The notes under the pieces were generated by a model. That model had not been told where the DNA came from and ran no database searches. It saw only the letters and a program-made list of their open reading frames with translations. DNA of 64,000 bases, taken from Hysterium pulicare CBS 123377. Lineage: Eukaryota > Ascomycota > Dothideomycetes > Hysteriales > Hysteriaceae. Shown here one piece after another: positions 35,118-46,127 of the stretch (position 1 is its first letter; every line of letters starts with the position of its first letter). The stretch spans positions 1 to 64,000 of the forward strand of contig AJFK01000258.1 in the NCBI GenBank assembly GCA_000467715.1, given 5' to 3'. A program made the position numbers and the translations under genes.

Positions 35118-36806
35118 ATGGCCCAAAACAAGCACGAAATCCACCATGTGGATACAGCAACACGCGAACACATCCACGAGCAAGAAATAGGCCACGAGAC
35201 TGATGTGGTCTTACTCGATGCCGGTGCTGCCCATCTCGAGAAGGGTGAATTAGGCAACCTAAAACTTGCCAAAGACGGCCACACAGTTCTCGTTCCTCAA
35301 CCCTCCGCCGATCCTAACGACCCGCTCAATTGGTCGTGGACGAGGAAGCATTTGATGTTGATGATTGTGTCAACAACAGCTTTCCTCGGCGACTACGGCA
35401 GCGGTGCAGGAATACCTCTTATCGTTCTGCAAGGTGAGGAGTGGGGCCTTTCGCCGAACAAGGTCAATGAGGCAGGCAATTTGAACGTGCTTATGCTGTA
35501 AGCAATACCCCTGTAGACATTAAGCGTGCATCAGTACTGACCGCCAAAGTGGCATTGGAGGCCTTTTCTGGATTATCGTCTCCTCCTGGTGGGGCCGTGC
35601 GCCAGTCATGTTCTGGTCCACTGTAGCCGGCACATTCTTTACGCTCGGCTGCGCCGTGACGGACAGCTTCTCAACGTTCTACGGTATGAGAGCATTGATG
35701 GGTCTAACATTGACCGCATATCAAGTAGTTGGGCTAGCATGTGTCAAAGATATGTTCTTCTTCCATGAACATGCGAGAAAAATTGGTATCTGGGTTGCCC
35801 TCTTCATCCTCTCACCATATCTTGGACCATTCTTCGGAAACTTTATCATTGCCGGAACAGGAAACTGGAGAGCAGTCTTCTGGCTGGTTTTTGCAATGGG
35901 TGCGGCAGATATAGTTCTCATCCTCCTCATTTGCGATGAGACATTCTACGATCGAGCCATTCCTCAGGAGCTACAACCTCTTCGCGGATCTTCTCAAATG
36001 GCCAGACTCTCCCGTGTTCTTGGCATTTGGCAGATTCAACATCATAAAGGATACTTCAAGTCATTCTGGGTTTGTACGCGTCGCCTCATCTCTACCTTCC
36101 TCAAGCCTATTTTAATTCCAACCATGTTCTACTACGCTATGTCTTTCATGTGGGCTGTAGGCATCAACATCACGTCTACTATCCTTCTCGAGACACCCAA
36201 AATAGCTGGTGGTTACGGCTTCGATTCCAAAGCCGTCGGCTTTCTGTACTTCACGCCTCTCGTCGCTGTAACACTTGGGGAATTCTTCGGCCACTTCTTC
36301 AATGACTTCATCGCCAATCGCTATATCGTAAAGCACAATGGCTTGTTCAAACCGGAGGCGCGTCTCATTACGAACTATATCGCTGCTGCATTTATGATTC
36401 CAGGTCTTATTATTGTTGGACAGACGTTAGAGAAGCATTTGAGCTATGCAGGTATCATTATGGGCTGGGGAATGTACGTTTTTGGTGTTATGCTAGCAAC
36501 TGTGGCCATCACTGCCTATGCATTGGATAGCTATCCGACTGCCAGTTCGGAAGTATCTGGACTTTTGAACTTCTCCAGAGGTAAGCAACCGCCAACTCAA
36601 CTTCTCAGACTGAGTCCAGATCTAACTCATTCACAGTTATTGCCGGCTTCTCGGTTGGCTACTTTCAACAACCATGGGGAGCAAAGAGCGGGTATGGACT
36701 CTCCTTTGGGATCCAAGCTATCATTGTAGCTATAGCTATAGTCATCATTATTCTCCTTCAAATATTTGGTGGAAAGATGAGAGCTAAGGGCGGTCCAGTT
36801 GTCTAA
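35118..36806 (+). CDS. MFS transporter, drug:H+ antiporter-like (DHA1)
   Basis: Three exons (35118-35497, 35550-36580, 36637-36806) give 526 residues. It is a 12-helix MFS protein of the fungal DHA1-like type (polyamine/fluconazole-resistance group), usually a plasma-membrane efflux pump. Seen: a long cytoplasmic N terminus with repeated His/Glu residues, the lead-in DPNDPLNWSWTRKH, GLFWIIVSSWWGRAPV as the motif-A-like loop, GMRALMGLTLTAYQVVG, LGPFFGNFI in helix 5, WRAVFWLVFA, a large central loop, then GFLYFTPLVAVTLGEFFGHF and DSYPTASSEVSGLLNFSR in the second half. The final exon supplies the last helix and a short basic tail. The substrate is unknown. Confidence 0.9.
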
Positions 36807-36965
36807 TAAGCAAACTTTGCCCACTTTTCTTTTAAAATCACATACATGTACATAGCATCATGGAACATTAATAGCACTCAATCACGCCTGCTGACTTGAT
36901 CATAATAGAATTACATATATCTCTCTCATCACTTACACTCCTCTCATGGCCGATCCATCTAACCA

Positions 36966-37873
36966 CTAACCACGCCCATAATGAGACCGATGATACTTGC
37001 TCCCCGCCACACTCCCACCTCTCCCACCAACCCTACTTCCACCAGTCCTGCCACCTCCATGCACACTCTCCGCATAAGCCATCACTCCTCCCCCTCGCCT
37101 CGCCTGTCCTCTTCCCATACTGCCTCGACCCCTCAGCGCACCGCCTCTCTGCGAAAGATTATCATTAGGTGTAACCCAATCCCCCTCCGCATCCCCATTC
37201 ACACTCTCCCACACACTTTCCGGCGGCGGATGCACTGTCCCTGCCATAGACGCCGAATCAGGCACATACACATTCGGATTCCCGCCCATCACAGAACCAG
37301 CTGCTTGCGAACCAGACGCCATCGATGCCTGAGCCCATTCACTGGGCGTTGCCTCCCAAGGATTATGACCGTGGTGCGATGATTCTGGCGCCGATGGCAT
37401 ACCCATACCCATACTAGGTGCTAGTCCACCGCCAACACCAGCATTCCCACCAAACTGGCTTCCTCCTGCTGCATTCATAGGATTCATGGGGATATTAGAA
37501 CCTCCGAAACCGGCGAAGTTTCCGCGTCCTGCGCCTCCGAATCCGCCCCTTGATCCACCTCTGCCGCGATTGGCCAGGCCTCCTCGACCTCCGTGGCTGG
37601 TGGGCATGTGCGTGAACATAGGAGCTGAGTCGCCAGTGTGGCCGCCTGCGTGGCCGCTGGCAGGGGCCTGGTTCGCATTGGCTAGGTGCGGGACGCGACT
37701 TCCAGGCCTGTGGGCGTATTTGGGGTCGTACATCCATGCTGTGGGGTCATTAGTATAGATAGGAGCGATAGTAATGAAAGAGAAAGGGGAAGGGGAAGGG
37801 GATGGGATTACGAACGTTGATTGTTGAAGTCTATTGGGGGTGGAGGACGACCACCGAGGCACCAAAAGCACAT
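36966..37873 (-). CDS. Gly/Arg-rich fungal protein of unknown function
   Basis: Two exons on the minus strand (37816-37873 and 36966-37738) give 276 residues. Exon 1 encodes MCFWCLGGRPPPPIDFNNQ and joins in phase to PWMYDPKYAHRPGSRVPHL; the intron has a TACTAAT branch site and CCACAG acceptor, which supports the model. The rest is low-complexity: RGG/RGRGG motifs (for example GGRGGLANRGRGG), Met/Gly-rich segments and a Gly/Arg/Ser-rich tail ending SHYGRG. RGG-rich tails often bind RNA, so an RNA-associated role is possible, but no folded domain is recognised. It converges with the MFS gene, with 159 bases between stops. Confidence 0.75.
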
Positions 37874-40012
37874 AATGGTTGTGGCGGGCTATCTATTGAT
37901 TCGATCTAAGTGATGAGTGTCAGGGAGTTGGAGTAGTTGTAGGATTTGAAGAACTTTTTGGAGGTAAAGGCAGTCCAGGCCGTCAAAGATATAGAGAAAT
38001 AGAGAAAAGTCCAGAAACGTTTAGAAGTGTTTATATGATTGTATGAATATTTTGGCTTAGGTTGATGTACTTGTTGAATAAACGCATGTTCTGATTCACA
38101 TAGCTCTTAACAGCAATGCACAAGTGAAGTGCGGGAAGAAAGATAGGCTGTTCATTACGACGCAGTTATCATTTCGGAACCTTAAGGTCAACCACACGCA
38201 TTGCAGTGGTGTTGTTCAGAGCCACGTAGGTGTCTTGGTTGCTTCTCCGTGTAAAACCGTTCTTGACTGTCAACTTCCCAGCATATCGACAAATTTATTA
38301 ATAATAAGGGCTTAATATTCCCCTGCTTCTGCCATTCTAGCAGCTTTCCCTCAGATCAATAACTCATAACTTTTAAAGAGCGACTCCCGTTGCTTACTCC
38401 CCTCGGGTTGAACCTCAACCTTCTTGAAGCCCTTACGTGCCTCTTGTGATCTTCCAAGTTGTTCTATTCGATGCTTCGAAAGGAGCTGCATAAACTCAAA
38501 CGACCTCTGTCCTAGTGACTGATCTTGTATATTCGACTTGAACCAACGACATAGTCTTTTGTTCGAGCAAACTGTTCTCTGCAAGCATGATCGGAGATTA
38601 CGTTTTTGGGTTGGGTTCACCATCCTAGCCATAGTGTTTATCAGTTTAGATCTTGTTTTCGATGGTATACTTGCTCATCATTCGCGTATGTCTGCATCAC
38701 CAAATGTATTTACGTCCCGTACGTAGTTACCATTATCATGTTGAACTTCATTTTTGAATAATCGTCGACCTAGTTCAGTCTTGAGGCATCGCTTCCATGA
38801 TCATGTGCTTGAGTCATTTCAAGCGTTCCGTAAAATTGGGCGTGTTGGTGGGTGTGATACTGTTGAATCAATTGGTACAGATTAAAGTCTCAAGAAATGA
38901 ACACTCTCAACGGATGGGACAATGTCGAAATCTGGCAGTGGGATAGCATTACACACTGATACTCATGAACCAAATGCGTGATTCCGCAAGCTCTTAGTTG
39001 ACACTCCTTAGAAGCTCCGTATGAAAAGCACTTGCTAAATCACATTCCGAGGGAATGCATGCCTGCACTCACGCCGAGGACATATAACTCCTCTCTAGCT
39101 ACATCACTGGAGCGGAGAGTTCAACCGGTCAGCACGAAGGGGCCCTCGAGAAAGTGATTGGCCGTTATTTGCTCTTTGGTTGTAATTTGTGGCAGAGAAA
39201 CAGCATCTCGTTCAACTTTGCCGTACGCCGCAGTCTACTCCAAAGAGCAGCTCGACCTTTTCGCAGGGGTCAGCTTCTGCAGTCGCTCTATTTAGGTGAA
39301 GTGCTTACTATGGCGGCCACGACAAGCCGAATGAGCCTCAGATCCAACCGGGCGTGCGGAATATTCTTATACGAAGCCAACTTGGGGAGAAGGCACTTGA
39401 CGGCGACATCCTGAGGAGCGTCCTCAATTTAACCGGCCATATCGAAGGCGTTACAGTGCTTTTTGATGTTGGGTCAAAGATATGGCGCACATGATGTGTC
39501 CACTTGGCATCCTCTAATTCGGGACCGCGGCCCTTTAGGTCCGGCTATTTGCTGGTGTTTTTGTCCAACATCCATCACCAATCAACACCAGCATCATCTA
39601 CAAAACATCGTCGATAGGACTGTTGACGGCAATTGGTATATCCTGCCATGCACGAAAAGCAATGGAAGAGACCTGGTGCAATGAAGCGTCGAAACCCGTC
39701 TTTGCTATCTTGGCACGCGGCCACGCGAGTCGGACGCCTCTTCATCTATACAAATTACGGCTAAGTCTGGGGTAGATTCCGGGACGCGGGGTCCATAGTT
39801 ATTCTACCAACCGGAGGAGGATCGTAACTCTTACTAGAAAGTATGTAAATCTTGGTAAAATGGGGTCCGGGGCTGTTGTGCAGGGCAGCAGGGGAATAAA
39901 GATGGTTGGAACCCTCCAAATTCTTTCTAGAAGTCCTTTCCTAGCCATTCTTCTCCTAGACTTCCTCTTTCAAAACTTCAAGATTATTCAGGCCTGAAAG
40001 TCTCTTCTCATC
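37874..40012. other. Gene-poor stretch
   Basis: About 2.1 kb. It contains one minus-strand ORF listed separately at 38351-38632 and otherwise only short frames without motifs. Promoters of the flanking genes must lie at its ends. Confidence 0.5.
38351..38632 (-). CDS. Possible small basic protein (doubtful)
   Basis: A 93-codon ATG-started frame with a balanced, Lys/Arg/Gln-rich composition and few rare residues. It starts MARMVNPTQKRNLRS and ends SLFKSYELLI. No signal peptide, membrane helix or known motif is seen, and there is no obvious splice partner. It could be a small gene, a remnant of a larger one or chance. Confidence 0.25.
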   Translation of the reverse strand: MARMVNPTQKRNLRSCLQRTVCSNKRLCRWFKSNIQDQSLGQRSFEFMQLLSKHRIEQLGRSQEARKGFKKVEVQPEGSKQRESLFKSYELLI

Positions 40013-41921
40013 ATGGCTCCTGGAGCTGCGGCTGACCCTATCCTCACTCAACTCGTGAATGACGATAAGGTTTCTTGGTACAAAAAGCCAAATCTCAGGA
40101 TTCTGTACCTCTTGCTCTTGCCAACATGTATCGGCATAGAGATGACCTCGGGTTTCGACTCTCAGATGATAAACACAATCCAACTTATCCCTCCGTGGCA
40201 AGTTTGTAGGAATTCTGTGCATCCTATGTCTCTTAAACACTTACTCAGCTTGTACAGTTTTCCATCATCCCAAGGGCTCTTTGAAAGGCATAATTGCCGC
40301 TATCTATAGTCTCGGTGCTGTTTGCAGTCTTCCTTTCATCTCTTTGATCAATGATCGGTATGGAAGGAGATGGTCGATCATGTTCGGGTCCTGCATTTCG
40401 GTCTTTGGAGCATTGCTTCAAGGCTTTGCGAATGGATGTATGTTTGCTCTCTGAGAAATTCCCCTGGCCGTACTGACTGGGTTCAGCCGCGATGTACATC
40501 GTCGCTCGTTGGTTTCTCGGATTTGGCATTCCTTTCTGCATCGTCGCTGGCTCTTCGCTGATAGGAGAGCTTACCTATCCCAAGGAACGGCCGATTATGA
40601 CGTCCCTGTTCAATGCACTATACTTCGTAGGTGCTCTTGTTGCTGCAGGTGTTGCTTTCGGTACTTCAACCATCCATAGTAATTGGTCTTGGCGGATACC
40701 CTCTTTACTGCAAGCTGTTCCTTCTCTACTCCAGATTACCTTTATATTGTGAGTAATACCCAGTGCAGAGTTGGCTCCACAATGCTTACTTGTGGCATAG
40801 CATGATTCCGGAGTCTCCACGTTTCCTAGTTAGCAAAGACCGTCGCGAAGAAGCGTTCCAGGTCCTCGTCAAATATCATGCCGAGGGCAATGCCGACTCT
40901 GAAATTGTGAAGGCTGAGATGGTGCAGATTGAGAGTACCATCAAGCTTGAGATGGAGAATTCTAAGCGCTCCTGGGGTGAGATGGTTAAGACTAAAGGAA
41001 TGCGCAAACGTGTTATAATTTCGTCTGCCCTTGGGCTATTCACACAGTGGTCAGGAAACACATTGATCTCGTGAGTATTCTACTCCAGACATCTAAAATC
41101 AGTAGGAGCAGCTCTTACAATCCATTAGGTACTATCTGAACGATCTACTCATCTTGGTTGGAATCACAAACCCCACGTTCAAAAACAAACTTAATGTCGG
41201 ACTTAATAGCTGGGCACTTATCAATGGCGTTACCATTGCACTTTTGGTTAAGAAGGCCCGACGCCGTACTATGTTTTTGACTTGCACTGTCGCATCCCTG
41301 CTCTGCTATATTGCTTGGACGATATCGATGCAGCAGTTCTTAACTCACAAGTCATATTCGGCAGCGATCGCTACGATTTTCTTCATCTTTGCGTACTCAC
41401 CATGTTACAATATTGGGTACAACGCCCTCACTTACAGTAAGTGCTTCTACCAACGCCGTTACCGTTCGAGCAGCACACCTAACAGCCACCCTCCAGCATA
41501 TCTTGTCGAACTCTTTCCGTTCGCTCAACGTGGCCGAGGTATCGCAATCTTCCAATTTTTTGGCAGAAGTGCCGGTTTCTTTACCACTTTCGTCAATCCG
41601 ATCGGTCTTGAACGCATCCAGTGGAGGTGGCTCATCACCTACTGCGCTTTCCTTGCATTTGAGAACGTGTTTATCTACTTCATGTTCCCAGAGACAGGAG
41701 GACGAACATTAGAGGAGTTGGCCTTCTGTAAGCATGCGATATACTCATATACTCAAATGTGTATTGTGCTAACACAATTGGTTACAGTGTTCGAAGATAA
41801 GGCTCTTGCAGAGCAAGCTAAAGAGGCTGTCGAGAAGCAAATCCATCATGAGGATAATCCGTCAGCGGGCTCTATCAAAGAGCACAGAGGAGGACATGTT
41901 GAGACTAAAGAGGTCTTATAG
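40013..41921 (+). CDS. MFS sugar transporter (lactose/hexose permease type)
   Basis: Seven exons (40013-40205, 40258-40437, 40487-40748, 40801-41070, 41129-41436, 41497-41727, 41788-41921) give 525 residues. It is a sugar porter family protein, a proton-coupled uptake carrier in the plasma membrane. Seen: GFDSQMINTIQ in helix 1, NDRYGRRWSI after helix 2, GFGIPFCIVAGSSLIGELTYPKERP in two stretches, SWRIPSLLQ, the PESPRFLVSKDR motif restored across the third intron, AYSPCYNIGYNALTYTYLVELFPF across the fifth intron, and PETGGRTLEEL after helix 12. The short first intron uses donor GTAGGA, chosen because it alone gives VFFHHPKGS. Substrate cannot be assigned; the closest general type is lactose permease-like. 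Confidence 0.92.
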
Positions 41922-42278
41922 GGGAGAGGTAGGAAAATTTCCGCTGAGACTGAGCAGCATGATGGGTTTTGTGAAAGGGCAGGTTTCAAAGGTTGAAATG
42001 ATTCTCTCATGATAGTTACATGTTTCGTAACCAAACTTGTGCAATACATCAACATGCTTAGGGACTCAAGTCTCCTGAAAGCTCTCTTCGATGATCCTAT
42101 GGCCTGCGAATTAAGGCTTCTTGACGGGCACGTCTTCTCATATCCCTTCTAACGCCTGTCGAAATATGCCGTCACGTGCATGAGACCCTGAAGAAGCATT
42201 GACCACCTCGAATTTTGTATGCCAACCGACACCATTTTATCCCGCAATTGTATAACCGCAGACACTTTCGCGCCAGAA
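41922..42278. other. Intergenic
   Basis: About 360 bases between the sugar transporter and the BUD22-like gene. It holds a 3' UTR and a promoter. No other feature seen. Confidence 0.5.
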
Positions 42279-43618
42279 ATGTCCAAACGAAAGCACTCGG
42301 AGTATGTCGATGATGCCTCTGATAATAACGACCCAGCTGGTCGCGCTTTGTACCGTCAGAAAAAGCTCTGCGCCCAGAGAATTGATAAAGGACAAAAAGC
42401 TCTCTACGCTGCCTTAAAGCTTGCCGTAGGTTTCGAGCGCCAAAAATCCGGTCGAAGAAAGAAATCTGCTGCTGCAAAGGATGACAGCTCGGCAATCGCA
42501 CGCATGGACACCGAATATCAGGTTCTCAAGGTATGGTTCTATAGTAAGAAGCTCTGGCAGCGGGAAGCTAACTCTTGTAGAGTCTCAATTACCACGCTGC
42601 CTGTGAGAGCCACCTATATAAGACTATTCAGAAAGTCAAGTCCATAGCCGCATCTCCTGCCCTACCCTTCGCTGTCCATATTCCACCGAAACTGGCTCAC
42701 GATGTAGCTACTCTTAACGTTCTTGCGCGCCTCTACAAAGCCAGCCCTGTTCGATCTGCAGTCGATGAGGTTATTGCGGATTTAAAGGATATTATTGGTG
42801 TTCAGGCTTTGACTCCGAGCGCGAGTGGTGGCAGGGCCATGGCTAAAGCCGGCAGCGTTGCGCGGGATGGAGAGACTGAATCTGCTGAGGAAGAGGATAG
42901 CTGGTCGGGCTTTTCTTCAAGTGACGCTCCTCGAAAATCTACGCTCAAAAAGAATACTGGTGATATTTCCGGAGACGATCTTTCCGAAAGCGAGGATAAC
43001 CAATACGCGGAATTTGACGACCGAATAGCAGGGTCTTCAGAGGACGAGTCGGAAAGTGAAGACGATGGAAGAGCCCTTGCACGCCAACGCTTGTCGATTT
43101 CACCCTCGCCTGAAGAATCTGAAAGGCAGATAAGCAAAATTAAAGCGCCCAAGAAACCTTCCGTGACCTCGACGTCAACATTCCTCCCGTCCTTAACAAT
43201 GGGAGGCTACATATCTGGATCTGGATCGGAACCCGAGTCTGACATCGATGTTGCGCCACGGAAAAACCGTAGAGGCCAGCGAGCGCGCCAGGAGATCTGG
43301 GAAAAGAAATACGGAGCAAAAGCCAAGCACATAGAGAACCAAACGGGGGATAGCCGAAATAAAGGCTGGGACCCCAAACGAGGTGCTCAATTAGAGAGAG
43401 GCAAGCATGGTCAAGGTGGCCGTGGTGATAAAGGAACGTGGAGCAAGGGATATGGAAAACCTGATGTTCTTACTGACGCGAACATGATTGAGGTCAAGCC
43501 GAGACGGACAAAGAGAGATGATGTAGGTTCGCTACATCCATCTTGGGAGGCGGCGAAGCTAGCGAAGGAGAAGAAGCAGATGGCTACTTTCCAGGGAAAG
43601 AAGATTGCTTTTGATTGA
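42279..43618 (+). CDS. BUD22: Bud22/SRFBP1-like ribosome biogenesis protein
   Basis: Two exons (42279-42530, 42581-43618) give 429 residues. Bud22 is a nucleolar factor for 18S rRNA processing and 40S assembly. Seen: a helical, basic N-terminal region (KGQKALYAALKLAVGFERQK), then SLNYHAACESHLYKTIQKVKS after the intron, a long acidic Ser/Glu/Asp-rich middle (about residues 165-275), and a strongly conserved-looking C terminus with TSTFLPSLTMGGYISGSGSE, RKNRRGQRARQEIWEKKYG and LHPSWEAAKLAKEKKQ, the BUD22 domain end motif. The intron is in phase zero. Length and layout match fungal Bud22 proteins. Confidence 0.9.
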
Positions 43619-44620
43619 TGGACTTCCAATCATACCTCGTAGATCATACGCTACTAGACAGTGGTCGTGCCACACCGTTCCCTTCAAAATCAATGAGCAA
43701 CCTAAATGAACTCATCGCTTGAGGTTGAGATAACTTCCCAGTATATAAAGACACTTAGTGGTGCACGCGACTGTAAGTACTTACGGTAATGTTTAATTCA
43801 TCTCCGCGATTTCGAATTTCATATGGGACTGCTCATCGTACTGCTGACTCCCTTGGCCGTACGAGCCTGACCTTTGCCCCATCCAAAAGCTTGAGCCTAT
43901 TTTATATACTACTTCGCGGATCAGCTTAAGGGTAGTAGCTTGATTTTAAGCCTTATACCGAGGCTGGTAGTAAAGAAGGCGGTAGGTACGGATTGATACT
44001 CCGTCTCCAATTTCATAGTCCATCACTGAAAATGAAGTCATGTTCTCAATAATGAATGTGAAAATTTATTTCTAGATCAGTCTCCATTGTGATCGATGAA
44101 GTATAATATCGTCCTCCTGCGTATCTGTATATTTCTTGCACTTGGAATCGTCGATAGAAGGGCGCTCAACACTCTAGTAATCTTACTTGACTACATAATG
44201 CCCCAATACCTTTGACCATTCGCTGTTTTTCATTACCACCTCATAATTGATGGTACGCATCATCCCATCTCCTGAATCTTCCCCGTTTGTCGCCCCGGAG
44301 ATGGTCAATCGTGAAAGACTTGAGCCTCCCTAAACAAACCACCCGTAGCAACAATCTCCATCAACACCTCGTTGCCAGGGTTTCTGCTATCGTGAGGTCT
44401 TGGCAGGGTGTTTTCGTTTACAACATTTAAGGTCTCTCCTCCCCTCCTCCCTTCTTTTCTTCATGTTCCTTTGCATCTGGTAAGTCGCACCCAAACTTCC
44501 TCTTTTATCTCAAAACTAATACGCCAAAGGCTTCTTCTATTGATTTAGTCTCTACTGCACTCGAACATCTAGCTTAGCAGCATTTTCAACTCTTACATTT
44601 TCTTGGCGACCATTGGCACA
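43619..44620. other. Intergenic, no gene seen
   Basis: About 1 kb, AT-rich and T/C-rich near its right end, consistent with a promoter and 5' UTR for the next gene. No coding frame supported. Confidence 0.5.
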
Positions 44621-46127
44621 ATGGTTCGCGTTCGCGCACCGGTGTCATTGATCCCACGATGGCTGGGTTCCGTCCGACCCCAAGTACACATACCAATCAA
44701 GTCCGTTCCACTTGATGTCCCCGCGACGACCGTTCCACGGTCTGCCTTGGGACAATGTAGATTGCCCGTCCCCAACAAACCTGGTAGGTCCACACAATGG
44801 CCATGTCCAAACTGTGTACTAACAGTCTCTCTAGCCCGTCCTCTTCAGGCAATTGACTTGGAGCCACTTCGTCCCCTTTCTCCATTTGTCACAATCCGGA
44901 AGAAGAGGAAGGATAGGCAGCGTGAGTATTCTATGTTCCTTCCGAGAAGTGTCCTACCATCTAATCTTGAGCAGCCCAGATCCCTAAAGCGATCGTTACC
45001 TCCGGCTGGTACAAACCACATATCGCTCTACCTGAAGATAGGTTGCTCCGGCTCGGCCCCCAGAGGATCCTCGGAAGACGGTTTCGCCCTCAGGCGCTCT
45101 TGCCTAAGTCCAAGATACCGGTCTTCCAACCTCGAGGCAGACCCGATCGCTACCGTCCCAAATACCGCCTTTGCGTTTTCAATGGCGAGGTTGCTGGGCA
45201 TTGGGAACATGGTTACTATCATGAACCGTCTGACCACGTTCACGATGACGCCGTCTCAGGTTTACGACCTCGACACGTCGGCGATCGTCTTGCAGCTCTT
45301 TATGCTCAGAAGAAGTCGCGAGACTTCCATGACGCACAAGATGATTGGCTCGAGCGAAAGGGCATCCTCGAATGTTTAGGCATCGAAGATCCCGATGGCG
45401 ACACCATGATCCACCACCCGCCGCCTACGGAGGAAGCAGTCCACGACAATCCACCCGAGGGTCGTCCTCTGTCTTTACCTGAAGTTCTGCTTCGGATGAA
45501 TGAGCAGATGCCCTCGGAGATTCTCCCGGTTGATCAATTGCTAGATTTCCGCCACCACAAGCGAACTCTAGCATGGACTCGACCTAGCATTCTCTTCGGG
45601 GTTCTCCCTGGGAGTTTCACTTATCAAAATGGTTCTTGTGCGGGCAATCAAAACCTAGACTGGAACCAATTTGATAATCGGGGGAATCGGATCCGTCGTT
45701 AACTCCGCTGGCGGTCTTGGTTCCATGTTTGGGCTATGGTGGCGGTGGATGGAGGAGACAGGAGTAAGTTGACCTTCATGGAACTTCTCTCACAACACAA
45801 ACTAATGGTACGATAGTTTATGGATGGATTACGGCCTGGGATTTATTGTGGTAGCGCACAATGGCGAACGACGAGTGAGTCCAGCCTCCATCACTTTATG
45901 TCTCTGCAACATCGACTGATATATTTCACAGCTACTGGTACTGGCCTGACCCGACCGACCGACCGACCGGACCCAGATTCTGGACATTGCTTGCAAGACA
46001 TTTCAATTTGATACGTAGGCGCACACTTCGTCCTTCTTCCACTACGTTGTACTGTCATCTTAGAGGTTCTTACTCGCCTCAGTTTCGTCGACAATTTCTC
46101 TCCTTTCAATCACAAACATCACTTTAA
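44621..46127 (+). CDS. Orphan multi-exon protein of unknown function
   Basis: Six exons reconstructed as 44621-44783, 44835-44921, 44975-45600, 45659-45763, 45855-45874 and 45932-46127 give about 398 residues. Intron 1 has a textbook TACTAAC and TCTCTCTAG end; intron 2 has GTGAGT and GAGCAG. After splicing, the reading frame becomes normal-looking: QIPKAIVTSGWYKPHIALPE, RPKYRLCVFNGEVAGHWEHG, DAQDDWLERKGILECLGIED, a hydrophobic Gly-rich segment (TNLIIGGIGSVVNSAGGLGS) and YWYWPDPTDRPTGPRFWTLL. I recognise no family. Introns 3 and 4 and the C-terminal end are less certain, because donor GTTCTC is poor and degenerate exon-like repeats follow. The first three exons are much firmer than the rest. 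Confidence 0.5.

Noticed and set aside
36981-37758. Plus-strand Pro/Ser/Arg-rich ORFs
   Set aside because: Antisense to the Gly-rich gene; the skewed composition is the complement of Gly-rich codons.
44697-45243. Minus-strand ORFs opposite the orphan gene
   Set aside because: They do not join by splice signals and lack the balanced composition of the plus-strand spliced product.
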